From contig QOZR01000017.1 of the NCBI GenBank assembly GCA_003576685.1, positions 34,096 to 98,095 of the forward strand: a stretch of DNA of 64,000 bases. The letters are read 5' to 3'. Positions 7,295 to 16,516 of this stretch are shown in pieces (positions within the stretch are counted from its first letter, which is position 1; the number at the start of each line of letters is the position of its first letter). A program made the translations under genes and the position numbers. The stretch is from Virgifigura deserti (GTDB taxonomy: Bacteria; Pseudomonadota; Alphaproteobacteria; Dongiales; Dongiaceae). A model generated the notes under the pieces. It had not been told where the DNA came from. It searched no databases and saw only the letters and a program-made list of their open reading frames with translations.

Positions 7295-9811
7295 CTAGTC
7301 GAACGGCGTCGGATCGAGGAAACGCCGCACCACGTTTTCCGTGATGCGCGAGACGTTGTTATCGTAGCCGGCGTGGGACAAGGCGCCCGCCCAGGCGATG
7401 GAACTGGTCGAAAAGACGGCCCCGCCACTCGGCGTTTCGTAGAAGACCATGTCGCAGCGCACCAAGGGACAGGTCTCACCATTATTGGCCGAGTGGGTGT
7501 GGGTCAGCTCCTCCTTCATCCAGTGATAGGAGGCGGTGAAGTCCGTCGCCGTCGCGACCACCAGAGCATGCGGCGGCGTACCGAGCCCCGCATCCGCGCG
7601 GTCGACTTCCCAGCCGGCGGCCCCGCCACCGATCAGGCCAAAATCGCCGATGCGTTCCTCCGCGCCGATTCCCTCGAACGCGAAGGCGGCACGGGGATCG
7701 AAACTTGCCGGCATGCGCTCGAAATAGGTGGAGAAATCGAACCCCTGGGCTGACATGCCGGTGCCGGCGACCGACTGGGGCGCGCGTCCCATACGCCGCC
7801 ACATGCCGCCCAGTTCTCCAGAGAAGCTGTGGTAATACTCGCCACCTTCTGCGGCCCAGGTGCGGATACCGTCTTCCGCCCGGCGCATCTCGATGACGCC
7901 CGGAAGCTCCGGATGGTAAGTGGTGCGCCAGTAGAACCCGTTGCCACCGAGATAGATGAAGCGACCGCCCTTCTCCTGATAGGCGGCGAAGGCGTCCAGC
8001 ATGCGCTTGGAGGGATACTCCGGGTGGGTTCCCGTCATGACGCAGCTGTAGGGCCGCAGGAGCGCTTCCCCCTCACACTCCACGTCATCCTCCGTCAGGA
8101 GATCGTAGGCGATACCCTTCGCCTCCAGCCAATCGAGAATATGCGTATCGGCGGGCAGCTGCCAGAGACGCTCTCCGGGGCGCATGTTCAGGATCGGGCG
8201 CAAGCGCGAGGCATAGCAAACGCCGCTGCCGTCGCTGTGATGATCGTAGAGGGAACAGCCGAACTCGGGGTGCTCGTGCAGGAAGAGCGTGGTCGCGTCT
8301 ATCGTCGTGAAGACGCCGCGAACGTTCTCCCCCTCGCGCCATTCGAGGTGATGGTGCGTGTTGCTGTACGCCCAGTAGCTCGCGGACGGCATAATCAAGG
8401 CCAAGGGGGCCCTCGCAGTGCCGCGCGGCGGCCGTACGACGAAGGGGATCCACTCCTCGTCCTGCTCTCTGGTCAGGCGCGCGCAATAAAGCCCGCTCGC
8501 TAGGTCTTCGGGAACCTCGAGCTCGAAATCCGTGTCCCAGCCGCAGTCATAGAGGTCGTCGTCGTGGAAGTGAATGGCGCCGTAGTGCTCCGGCCGGTGC
8601 GTCCAGTTGTACTCGCTGCCGTCCCAGTTCCAGCCTTTCATCGCGCGGGTCGGCAGATTCACCGTCCGCCCATGCACCCCTCGCGGAGAAGAATCGAGGA
8701 TGCGGGTCGTGGAGATCTCGCGGCTGAAATTCCAAGCCGCGACGAGGCCCTCGTCGAGCGCAGGGACCCTCGCCTCTTCGAGAAGCGCGGAGCGCTCGTC
8801 CCTTGAAAGCGGGCGGGCAAGGACCGCCGGACTGTCGATCTTGCCGTTGTAGTGCGCGGTAGCGGCGCCGTCCGCGGCGAAGCCCGCGGCGATGCGGAAG
8901 CCGCTTGCGCACTGCGTGGCAACAGCCAGTTGGGCCTCCGCTTCGGCGGTGGTGTCGCCGGCGGTGGCGTAGCGCTGGAGCGGGCGTTGCGCCAGCCAAG
9001 TCTCCCCGGTTTCGGCGTCGAAGCTCGCCGCGATGAGGTACCAGTGGCGCTCCAGGAGAGCTCGTCCGGAAGAGAGCCCTGCCTCCCCGAGGCATAGCGA
9101 GAGACGGCCGGACTCGTCCAAAGCCAGGGAATAGCCCCGCCCACCCAGCACGACCTGGTATCGACCCAGCAGCGGCGTCGTCGGCCAGACGTAGGCAAGC
9201 AGGGTAAAGCTCTTCAGAGCGAAGGGCGCCCCCTCTTCGATTTCGATGTAGGAACCGCAGGCCACGCCTTGGCGGCGCCCAGGACGCTCGCCATCGACAG
9301 GCGTCCGAAGCCTTTCCGTTTTCAATCCGATATTGGCGTCATCTCCACAGATCAGACGCTCAAAGGCCACGCGATAAGCCCCCTCAGCACTGACCTTGAA
9401 GGCGATGCGGTGTCCCGCCTCCACGCTGAAGCGATCCGCGTAGCCGATCACCGAGCGGTGGGTGAGGTCAGTCTTCAAGCTGGAGGTGCTCGGCAGAGGC
9501 TCATCGCCGTCGAGGTACAGCGGCTGGCCCGTATGACGCTCCCAGCGCGCTCGGAAGATCGCCCATTGCGCCTCGGCCGGGGTAGCGAAGCCCTCGCCGT
9601 CGAAAATTTCCAGCGGACTTCCCTTGCGGCCCGTGCTCCGTGCCAGCTGCCAAGGGCCGCTGCGGCGCGGCTGCACCGCGATGATACGATCCTCGAAAGG
9701 ATCCCACCGCAGGATCTTCAGCACCTTCTGAAGCTCCTCGCTGTGCGGTCCGAAGGGCCGCTCCCGGAATTCACGCGCGAGATCGAGACGTGACGGATCT
9801 ACCTTGCGCAT
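7295..9811 (-). CDS. N,N-dimethylformamidase-like enzyme, small and large subunits fused
   Basis: An 838-residue protein. Residues 1-112 (RPFGPHSEELQK, FATPAEAQWAIFRARW) resemble the small subunit of N,N-dimethylformamidase. From about 113 onward the protein follows the large subunit: a concanavalin/LamG-like beta domain (about 180-290), then a catalytic domain containing SASYWAYSN and SLYDHHSDGSGVCYASRLR. Known DMFases are two-subunit enzymes with a mononuclear iron held by two tyrosines and a glutamate; conserved Tyr-rich blocks are present but I cannot align the ligands exactly. It hydrolyses an amide, probably an N-substituted formamide or related compound. GAGGAG precedes ATG 9811, 30 bp after the NicX-like gene, as the last gene of the operon. 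Confidence 0.8.
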   Translation of the reverse strand: MRKVDPSRLDLAREFRERPFGPHSEELQKVLKILRWDPFEDRIIAVQPRRSGPWQLARSTGRKGSPLEIFDGEGFATPAEAQWAIFRARWERHTGQPLYLDGDEPLPSTSSLKTDLTHRSVIGYADRFSVEAGHRIAFKVSAEGAYRVAFERLICGDDANIGLKTERLRTPVDGERPGRRQGVACGSYIEIEEGAPFALKSFTLLAYVWPTTPLLGRYQVVLGGRGYSLALDESGRLSLCLGEAGLSSGRALLERHWYLIAASFDAETGETWLAQRPLQRYATAGDTTAEAEAQLAVATQCASGFRIAAGFAADGAATAHYNGKIDSPAVLARPLSRDERSALLEEARVPALDEGLVAAWNFSREISTTRILDSSPRGVHGRTVNLPTRAMKGWNWDGSEYNWTHRPEHYGAIHFHDDDLYDCGWDTDFELEVPEDLASGLYCARLTREQDEEWIPFVVRPPRGTARAPLALIMPSASYWAYSNTHHHLEWREGENVRGVFTTIDATTLFLHEHPEFGCSLYDHHSDGSGVCYASRLRPILNMRPGERLWQLPADTHILDWLEAKGIAYDLLTEDDVECEGEALLRPYSCVMTGTHPEYPSKRMLDAFAAYQEKGGRFIYLGGNGFYWRTTYHPELPGVIEMRRAEDGIRTWAAEGGEYYHSFSGELGGMWRRMGRAPQSVAGTGMSAQGFDFSTYFERMPASFDPRAAFAFEGIGAEERIGDFGLIGGGAAGWEVDRADAGLGTPPHALVVATATDFTASYHWMKEELTHTHSANNGETCPLVRCDMVFYETPSGGAVFSTSSIAWAGALSHAGYDNNVSRITENVVRRFLDPTPFD

Positions 9812-9841
9812 CTGTGCTCCTCGCGGGCTGGCGAAGCTCCC

Positions 9842-10885
9842 TCAATCGAGCCGGCGCGACATAGCATCATAGAGAGTCCTCAAGTGCTCGGGGCCGACGA
9901 AGCTGCCGCCGTCGACGATCTGGCTGTCGCCGATCCACACCGACTGATCGAGCACGATTCCATCGGGATGGTTCTCTCCACCTCCGGGTTCCCACCATGG
10001 AAGCCCCATGCCGATGGCGTTGCTTCCCGGTACGCGAATGTCCTCGATGAACTGGCGCTGTGTCAGCATCGCCGCTGGGTGGAAGCCGAAGGTGAAGTGA
10101 ATGAAGTTCCCATAGCCCCGGCCTCCGCCGGAACGCCTGAGGGCCCGCTCGAAGCTGATACGATCTTCGGTGGCGCCCCCGGTGAAGCCGCGGATACCGC
10201 CTTCGGCTTCGATCGTGATCGGCTCGCGTAGCGCGCGGTAGTACTCGTCGAAGAGAGCCTGAATCACGATGCGGCCAGTCACACTTTCCATCACCGGGTA
10301 GAAGCTCTGGGTTCCGGGCACGGTGTACATGCCGGGGTCCTTGCAGATACCCTTACGCGCCAGCTTCATCTTATCGAGCTTCAAGCTGACCTCCGTGCCG
10401 CGCGGACAGGTGAAACGGAGGGCCTCCCCTTTCGCCTGGTCGAAGTACTCGGCAAGAGCGATGTTGAACTCCAGCATGGCGGCAAAATCGACGCAGCCAT
10501 AGAGCCTCTCGAAGGTCTCGGCGGAGGAAAGCGCGAGCAGGCAGTAGCGGGTGCGCCGCCGCTCCATGGCCGCAGCATGCACGCCCGAGCCGGCGTGATA
10601 AGGAAAGCAGAAGTCGAGCCATACGTCGGACTCGACCGCCGCGGCCTTGAGCGAGTCGCCGACATAAGGGTCGGAGAGTCCGCCCTGGTAAGGCAAGGTC
10701 GGGGCAAGCGCGACCAAAGGCATGCCGCCGGCGCGCGCCACGCTTCCCGCGACCGTGTCCAGAAGCCGCATTTCGGTGCTGTAGTCGCCGGTGATCAGGA
10801 CGCTCTCGCCCGGGGCCACGGCAAAACTCTCTGCAACCAGATTATCCGCTGCGCGCAGGAGCCGCGGAGACGTCATCGAAGTCAT
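9842..10885 (-). CDS. M29 aminopeptidase-fold protein, NicX-like (2,5-dihydroxypyridine dioxygenase relative)
   Basis: A 347-residue protein of the thermophilic aminopeptidase (M29) fold family, which includes NicX, the iron-dependent 5,6-dioxygenase of 2,5-dihydroxypyridine. Visible features are the N-terminal LITGDYSTEM region, the central MYTVPGTQSFYPVMES block, HFTFGFHP and the C-terminal ENHPDGIVLDQSVWIGD with probable metal ligands. It sits between livF (20 bp) and the formamidase-like gene (30 bp) in a Rieske-oxygenase operon, so a ring-cleaving or amide-processing role fits better than peptide digestion. Family membership is fairly safe; the reaction is inferred. A broken paralogue lies at 19927-20192. 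Confidence 0.75.
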   Translation of the reverse strand: MTSMTSPRLLRAADNLVAESFAVAPGESVLITGDYSTEMRLLDTVAGSVARAGGMPLVALAPTLPYQGGLSDPYVGDSLKAAAVESDVWLDFCFPYHAGSGVHAAAMERRRTRYCLLALSSAETFERLYGCVDFAAMLEFNIALAEYFDQAKGEALRFTCPRGTEVSLKLDKMKLARKGICKDPGMYTVPGTQSFYPVMESVTGRIVIQALFDEYYRALREPITIEAEGGIRGFTGGATEDRISFERALRRSGGGRGYGNFIHFTFGFHPAAMLTQRQFIEDIRVPGSNAIGMGLPWWEPGGGENHPDGIVLDQSVWIGDSQIVDGGSFVGPEHLRTLYDAMSRRLD

Positions 10886-10905
10886 CGCAATACCCTTGGT
10901 TCGCC

Positions 10906-11622
10906 TCAGTTCTCGGCGCCGAGATAGGCGTTTTGCACAAACTCGTCTTCCAGCAGGGCCCGACCTTCTCCCTCGAGGATGATGCGCCCCTTCTCAAGGA
11001 CATAGGCACGGGATGCCACTTCCAGAGACGCGCGGGCGTTCTGCTCGATCAGCAGGACGGAAACGCCGGTGCCGGCGATCCGTCGAATCAGCCCAAAGAT
11101 CTCCTGCACCAGCTTCGGCATGATGCCGAGCGACGGCTCGTCCATGATCAGGAGGCGTGGCTCGCTCATCAGCCCGCGGGCGATGGCGAGCATCTGTTGC
11201 TCGCCGCCGCTAAGCGAACCGGCGATCTGGCTCCGCCGCTCCCGCAATCGTGGGAAAGTCTCATAGCTCCGCTCGAGGAGTTCCTTGACGCGGGCACGGC
11301 GGCGCTCCTTGTAGGCGCCCATAAGCAGGTTTTCCTGAATGGTCATCTGAGCGAAGACCTGCCGGCCCTCGGGCACGAGAACGATTCCTCGCCGCATGAC
11401 CCGGTGAGCAGGCAGGCCCGAGACCGCTTGGCCTTCGAAGGTAACACTGCCCACCGCCGGCGCCAGGGCGCCGGCGGTGACCTTTGCCGTCGTTGTCTTC
11501 CCGGCACCGTTGGAACCGAGCAGAGCAACGACTTCTCCCGGGGCCACTTGGAAAGACACGCCTTCCAAGGCGCGCGCGCCTCCATAAGCAAAATGAACGC
11601 TATCGACGACAAGTCCGTTCAT
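10906..11622 (-). CDS. livF: Branched-chain amino acid-type ABC transporter ATPase LivF
   Basis: A 238-residue ATPase with Walker A GSNGAGKTTT, signature LSGGEQQML, Walker B RLLIMDEPS and the LivF-typical ending (VLEKGRIILEGEG, then QNAYLGAEN). The start is ATG 11622, which overlaps the livG stop as ATGA, showing translational coupling. It energises uptake with LivG, LivH and LivM. The substrate is probably not leucine but the compound degraded by the oxygenase and amide enzymes of the same operon; LIV-type systems often carry amides and aromatic acids. Confidence 0.93.
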   Translation of the reverse strand: MNGLVVDSVHFAYGGARALEGVSFQVAPGEVVALLGSNGAGKTTTAKVTAGALAPAVGSVTFEGQAVSGLPAHRVMRRGIVLVPEGRQVFAQMTIQENLLMGAYKERRRARVKELLERSYETFPRLRERRSQIAGSLSGGEQQMLAIARGLMSEPRLLIMDEPSLGIMPKLVQEIFGLIRRIAGTGVSVLLIEQNARASLEVASRAYVLEKGRIILEGEGRALLEDEFVQNAYLGAEN

Positions 11623-12338
11623 GAGGCCGTCGTCCCTAGATAGGCGTCGATCACCGTCTGGTCGGCGAAGACGTCGGCGGCGGCGCCGTCGGCGATCTTT
11701 CGGCCGGCTTCGATGACGATGACCCGGTCGGAAACGCGGCGCACCGCCTTGATGTCGTGCTCGACCAGGAGCACGGTCACCTCGGCCTCGCGGATCTTCG
11801 AAAGGACGTCGGTCAGCTCGCGCGTTTCCTTCTCGTTCAAGCCCGCGCAGGGTTCGTCCGCCAACAGCAGGATGGGCCGCGCGGCAATGGCGCGCGCCAG
11901 TTCCAGACGACGCAGGTTTCCGATGCTGAGAGAGCCGGCGGGCTGGTTCGCCCAGGGTGTCAGATGGCAGATGTCGATCGCTTGCGTCGTCGTCGCCATG
12001 GGATCTCGCACGCCGAGGCGGCCAAAGGAGGCCGCGACAAGTACGTTCTCCCGCACGCTCAGCTCGGGAAAGGGCTTCGAGATCTGGAAGGCCCGTGCAA
12101 TGCCCTGGCGGCAGACGCGGTAGGGCGCACTGCCGGTGATATCCCGTCCATCGAACAGGATCTTGCCCGCCGTAGGTTTCAGATAGCCGGAAATCATGTT
12201 GAAGAGGGTCGACTTCCCGGCCCCGTTCGGCCCGACGATGCTGGTGATGCTCTGCGGCTCCACCGTGAAGGAAACCTCCTCGATCGCGCGCAGGCCCTTG
12301 AACTGCTTCGTCAGGCTGTCGATGGTCAGCAGAGTCAT
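11619..12338 (-). CDS. livG: Branched-chain amino acid-type ABC transporter ATPase LivG
   Basis: A 239-residue ATPase with Walker A GPNGAGKST, signature LSIGNLRRLELARAIA and Walker B ILLLADEPCAGLNEKE, the LivG form. It overlaps livM upstream and livF downstream by four bases each (ATGA). With LivF it forms the nucleotide-binding pair of the high-affinity uptake system in module A. Confidence 0.93.
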   Translation of the reverse strand: MTLLTIDSLTKQFKGLRAIEEVSFTVEPQSITSIVGPNGAGKSTLFNMISGYLKPTAGKILFDGRDITGSAPYRVCRQGIARAFQISKPFPELSVRENVLVAASFGRLGVRDPMATTTQAIDICHLTPWANQPAGSLSIGNLRRLELARAIAARPILLLADEPCAGLNEKETRELTDVLSKIREAEVTVLLVEHDIKAVRRVSDRVIVIEAGRKIADGAAADVFADQTVIDAYLGTTAS

Positions 12339-13327
12339 GGCGTCGCTTCCACTGTCTCTGCAAGACGCCGCCGGGACCAGGCCCTGCGAAACAGGCCCAG
12401 AAGCCCCTTCGGAGCCAGGATCACCATGGCGATAAGCACAGCTCCCGTCAGCATCATGTGCAGGTCGAGGAGGTCGCCAAGCACGACCTGAGTGAGAAGG
12501 ATCATGATCGTCGCACCGATCAGCGGCCCGGCGACCGTGCCGATGCCGCCCACCATGCTGAAGAGGATCAAGTTAAGGCTGATGTCGATCCGGAAGACAG
12601 TCTCGCTTGTCATAAAGCCCAGGCCGTAGACGTAGAGCACCCCACCCGCCGCGGTCAGCATCGCGCTCAGCACGAAAGCGACCAGCTTGTACCGCTCCGT
12701 GGGAACCCCGAGCATAGCGGCGGTATCCTCGTCCTGGCCGATGCAGGTAAGACCAACGCCAAGCCTCGATCGCTTCACCAGAACAAAGACGGCGACGCTC
12801 ACCAGGCAGAACAGCAGGAACAAGAAGTAAAACAGCTGCACTTTTTCCAGACCGGGGAACTTCAGTAACGGCAAGGGGAACCCCATCGCTCCCTGGAACA
12901 GGTCGAAGGTCTTGCTGACCTCGCCCAGGATTTGCGCGAAGGCCAGCATCGCGATCGCGAAGTAGATGCCACGAAGCCGTAGGACAGGCAGCGCAACGGC
13001 GACCGCCGCAACGAGAGAGATCGCTACCGCAAAGGCGAGGCCGATGATCAGGCGCGCCGCGACGGAGAACTCGGCGCCGAGCTGCTGGCCTAATAGGCCG
13101 GCCGCAAAGGCCCCGAGACCAAAGAAGGCGGCGTGGCCGAAGCTCCAATAGGTCGTGAATCCTCCGAGGAGATTCCAAGCAACGGCCAAACCGCCGAAGA
13201 GCAGGATTTGCTGCGCGAGACGCAGATGGAAAGGCGAGGCAACGAAGGGCAGAACCACGGCCCCTGCCAGCAGCAGCGCGGCCAGCGCCCAAACCGTCGC
13301 CGGAACCGGTTTATGGAACCCACGCAT
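12335..13327 (-). CDS. livM: Branched-chain amino acid-type ABC transporter permease LivM
   Basis: A polytopic permease of about 330 residues with eight to ten hydrophobic segments and the LivM-typical block GGFTTYWSFGHAAFFGLGAF near residue 50. It ends in an arginine-rich cytoplasmic tail. I place the start at ATG 13327, which shares a base with the livH stop (TGATG); the TTG one codon upstream is less likely. An inner-membrane partner of LivH. Confidence 0.92.
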   Translation of the reverse strand: MRGFHKPVPATVWALAALLLAGAVVLPFVASPFHLRLAQQILLFGGLAVAWNLLGGFTTYWSFGHAAFFGLGAFAAGLLGQQLGAEFSVAARLIIGLAFAVAISLVAAVAVALPVLRLRGIYFAIAMLAFAQILGEVSKTFDLFQGAMGFPLPLLKFPGLEKVQLFYFLFLLFCLVSVAVFVLVKRSRLGVGLTCIGQDEDTAAMLGVPTERYKLVAFVLSAMLTAAGGVLYVYGLGFMTSETVFRIDISLNLILFSMVGGIGTVAGPLIGATIMILLTQVVLGDLLDLHMMLTGAVLIAMVILAPKGLLGLFRRAWSRRRLAETVEATP

Positions 13328-14211
13328 CAAACCGATCCCTTGTAGGCGTTACCGAGGAGACCGTTCGGCCGCACTATGAGCATGAGCAGAAGCGCACTGA
13401 AGATGAAGACGTTGGAATAGAGCGAGCCAACGTACTGCGAGGAGAAGGTGCTGATCTCCCCCAACAGCAAGCCGCCCAGCAAGGCGCCCACGGGACTGCC
13501 GACCCCACCGAGCACGACGGTGACGAAGGCATTCAATGTCCAGTAGGTGTCGTCAAAGGGCGAAAAGGGATTGATGAGGCCGATAATGATTCCCGACGCC
13601 CCGGCGAAGGCTGCGGAAATCCCGAAGGTGACCGCATATATGCGCCGCGCATCGATGCCGCAAAGCCCTGCCGCGAAGTCTTGCTGTGCGGTGGCCCGCA
13701 TCGCACGCCCCACCTTCAAGTGGTAGAGAGCCAGCGAGAGAAGACCAAGCAACAAGAGGCTCGCGATCAGCCCCGTCGCGCGCGCGCCATCGACGATGAC
13801 GTCACCGATGTGAAACGTATCGACCAGCCACGCCGAGGAGAGGAACTGGACATCCGGACCGAAGACAAGAATCACCGCATCTCGAAGAATCAAGCTCGCG
13901 CCGAAGGTGATCAGTAGGCTGCTCATGAGCGAACTGCGGCGGACCGCGCCGGCCACCAGGGTAAGCTGCAACAGCGCCCCCAGCACAAAAAGTGCGGCGC
14001 AGACGATAGGGATCGCCGCCAAGGGATCGATCCCCATCGTCTGCTTGAGGGCAAGGCCTAGGTAGGCGCCCAACAACACGAAAATTCCGTGCGCGAGGTT
14101 GACGATGCCGAGCACGCCGAAGATGAGCGAGAATCCCACCGCCGAGAGCGAGAAGATTCCCCCCAGAATCAGCCCATCGACAAGGGTCTGAAAAAAGAGT
14201 GTTCCGTCCAT
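13327..14211 (-). CDS. livH: Branched-chain amino acid-type ABC transporter permease LivH
   Basis: A 294-residue permease with about eight membrane segments and the LivH N-terminal signature (SAVGFSLIFGVLGIVNLAHG). It starts at ATG 14211, 46 bp after the binding-protein gene. Together with LivM it forms the membrane channel. Confidence 0.93.
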   Translation of the reverse strand: MDGTLFFQTLVDGLILGGIFSLSAVGFSLIFGVLGIVNLAHGIFVLLGAYLGLALKQTMGIDPLAAIPIVCAALFVLGALLQLTLVAGAVRRSSLMSSLLITFGASLILRDAVILVFGPDVQFLSSAWLVDTFHIGDVIVDGARATGLIASLLLLGLLSLALYHLKVGRAMRATAQQDFAAGLCGIDARRIYAVTFGISAAFAGASGIIIGLINPFSPFDDTYWTLNAFVTVVLGGVGSPVGALLGGLLLGEISTFSSQYVGSLYSNVFIFSALLLMLIVRPNGLLGNAYKGSV

Positions 14212-14257
14212 TTTTTAGGCTGCTGCCAATCCTTCCAGCGAACGGGAGATGGCGGAG

Positions 14258-15505
14258 CTACCCCTTTTGCGCCCAGGTCGGCGTCGGGTAGACGAGTTCG
14301 CCCGTCTTAAAATCGGTCGGGAAGATGACCTTGATCTTGCCATCCTGCACCTGGCCGATCTTCGCGCCCATCAAGATGGGGTCGCCATCGCCGTCCTCGG
14401 TGAACTTGACCGGGCCGAAGGCCGTCGTGATGTCGATCGCATCCAGGGCATCCCTCACCGCCGCCGGATCTATGCTTCCTGCGGCACGCATCGCCTCCAC
14501 ATAGGTGGTGATGCAGGCGGAGGCCCCAACGGTATGATAGCTCAGCGGACGCTTGTTCGTCTCATTGTAGTAGGAGATATAGGACTCGGTGTCGCCGAAC
14601 ACCGGATCGCTGAAGTCGAGGCTGGCGTCCCAGGGCAGCTGCATGATGACTCCTGTCGCCTTCGCACCCAGGCTTTCGCGATAGGCGGGAAGCTGCGGCC
14701 CCAGGAACTGGTACAGCAGGGGCACGTTCGTCTCTGTCGCAATCATCTGTCGCACGATCACGAGCGAGTTCTGATCGACCGTGGTCGTGATCAGGATATC
14801 CGGAGTTCGCGAGCGGATCGTCGCCAGCGCGCTGGAGGCATCGGTCACCTGCTCAGGTAATTCGAGGACATCCAGGACCTCGATCCCGATTTCCTTGCAG
14901 CCCGCGGCGGCGGCCTCCGCGTTCAGCTTCGAGAAGGCGCCGTTGGTCGCGATGATCGAAACCGACTTGGGCTTCGGCTCGATGGTCTTGAACAACTCGA
15001 TGCTGGTGACCCACGCACGGCTCGCCCGAGGGAAGAGCCCGAAGATGTAGTCATAGCCCTGCGTGAAGATCTGATCCGCCGAAGCACCGACCTGGACCAT
15101 GATCTTGCCGGCTGCCTCGGTAATACCGGCGCAGGGCAGCACGACATTGCTGCCGTAGGATCCCAGGAAGAAATCCACGCCCTCGTCGACCTGACGCTGG
15201 ATCAGGGTCGTCGCGCGGGCCGGGTCGCTCGCGTCATCGACGATCCCAAGCTCGAAACGGTACGCCTTTCCCCCGATCTCGACGCCGCCCATCTCCTCGT
15301 TCAGGTACTTGATCGCAGTCTCGTAGCCGTGCCGAATGTTGAGGCCCGTTTCTGCGTAACGCCCGGACATGCCAAGCGAACCGCCGAACCGGATCACGCC
15401 GCCGTCTTGCGCGCGTGCCGGAGCAAAACGCAATGCGGTAGAACCGACCACGGATGCTCCGAACAATCCAAGCGCGGTCCTGCGCGAAATTTTCGTCATC
15501 ATCAT
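14258..15505 (-). CDS. LIV-type periplasmic substrate-binding protein
   Basis: A type I periplasmic binding protein of about 415 residues (Peripla_BP_6 family). The N-terminus has a Tat-like leader: SRRTALGLFGAS, a hydrophobic stretch, then APARAQ as a probable cleavage site, so it may be exported folded. The start is ATG 15505 with AGGGAG directly upstream; the in-frame GTG at 15520 would include the ribosome site in the coding region. It lies 34 bp after the oxygenase reductase gene, linking substrate capture to the oxygenase step. The ligand is unknown. Confidence 0.9.
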   Translation of the reverse strand: MMMTKISRRTALGLFGASVVGSTALRFAPARAQDGGVIRFGGSLGMSGRYAETGLNIRHGYETAIKYLNEEMGGVEIGGKAYRFELGIVDDASDPARATTLIQRQVDEGVDFFLGSYGSNVVLPCAGITEAAGKIMVQVGASADQIFTQGYDYIFGLFPRASRAWVTSIELFKTIEPKPKSVSIIATNGAFSKLNAEAAAAGCKEIGIEVLDVLELPEQVTDASSALATIRSRTPDILITTTVDQNSLVIVRQMIATETNVPLLYQFLGPQLPAYRESLGAKATGVIMQLPWDASLDFSDPVFGDTESYISYYNETNKRPLSYHTVGASACITTYVEAMRAAGSIDPAAVRDALDAIDITTAFGPVKFTEDGDGDPILMGAKIGQVQDGKIKVIFPTDFKTGELVYPTPTWAQKG

Positions 15506-15538
15506 ACTCCCTGTTCTCACGTTTGATTGTGATTTCCG

Positions 15539-16516
15539 TTAGATATCCAAGACGAGCAGATCACCCTTGCACCCCGAAACGCACACCGTCATGAGATCTC
15601 CGGAGCGCCTTTCTTCGTCCGACAGCACCTCGTCACGATGCTCCGGCTCGCCTTCAAGGACGCGCGTGATGCACAGGCCACAGACCCCCTCCATGCAGGA
15701 GCAGTCGACCGCGACGCCGTTCTCCTGCAGGACCTGGAGGATGGTTTTGCCCGGATCGACCCGCAAAGTCTTCCCCGTTCGGGCCAAGCGAACTGCGAAT
15801 CCGGAGGTGGCCTCAGCGGCGGGCCGAGAGCCCGGCTCCGCGGTGAAAGATTCCCAGTGAACAGCGGACAAGGCTTGGCACGAGGCTGCGACGGAACGCG
15901 CTCGATCGATGAAAGCGTTCGGCCCACAGACATAGAGTTGCGAGCCGGTCGGAGCCCCCCGCAGCAAGGCATCCATCCGCGCGCCGACCGCATCGGCTTC
16001 CACGCCGAAATGAAACTGGACATGGGATGCAAAGACGTGGCTGGCGAGAAAGTCGTGAAAGGCGGCATGCTGGGGCGTGCGCGCGAAATAGTGCAGCTCG
16101 AAAGACTGGCCTCGCCGCCGCGCGTCCTTAGCCATGCTGAGGAGCGGCGTTATGCCGATCCCACCAGCAAGGAGCACAAGGTGCCGCGCGGAGCGGTCGA
16201 GGGGAAACTTGTTGTCCGGCGGTGCCACTCGAACGATGTCGCCGACGCGCAACCGATGCACGGCCTCGGAACCACCCCGGGAGTCCGCCTCGCGCTTCAC
16301 GGCGATGTGGTAGTGGCGCTTTTCGCCCGGCCCATTGTATAGTGAATACTGTCGGACGAGCTTCTCCGCCAACCGAAGCGTAATGTGCGCGCCAGGACCC
16401 GCCGGAGGAAGGGCGAGACCGTCAGGATCAGCGAGCGTCAGAGAGAGGATGTCAATTGCCTCCGGGTGGAGCGCTGTTACCTGCAGCCGCATCTCCTTGG
16501 CAGTAGGTGACGTCAC
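15539..16516 (-). CDS. Oxygenase reductase (flavin, NAD and C-terminal 2Fe-2S)
   Basis: A 325-residue phthalate-dioxygenase-reductase/VanB-type electron donor. A flavin domain opens the protein (RQYSLYNGP near residue 54). The NAD domain carries LLAGGIGITPLLSMA. A plant-type ferredoxin domain closes it, with cysteines in DCSCMEGVCGLC and the last near residue 312. It starts with GTG 16516, overlapping the stop of the Rieske oxygenase gene (GTGA), so the two are made together as a two-component monooxygenase or dioxygenase. Confidence 0.92.
   Translation of the reverse strand: MTSPTAKEMRLQVTALHPEAIDILSLTLADPDGLALPPAGPGAHITLRLAEKLVRQYSLYNGPGEKRHYHIAVKREADSRGGSEAVHRLRVGDIVRVAPPDNKFPLDRSARHLVLLAGGIGITPLLSMAKDARRRGQSFELHYFARTPQHAAFHDFLASHVFASHVQFHFGVEADAVGARMDALLRGAPTGSQLYVCGPNAFIDRARSVAASCQALSAVHWESFTAEPGSRPAAEATSGFAVRLARTGKTLRVDPGKTILQVLQENGVAVDCSCMEGVCGLCITRVLEGEPEHRDEVLSDEERRSGDLMTVCVSGCKGDLLVLDI

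Noticed and set aside
10906..12363. Single minus-strand frame of 485 codons covering two ATPases
   Set aside because: Only its second half is LivF. The first half is an out-of-frame reading of livG, so the apparent fusion is not real.
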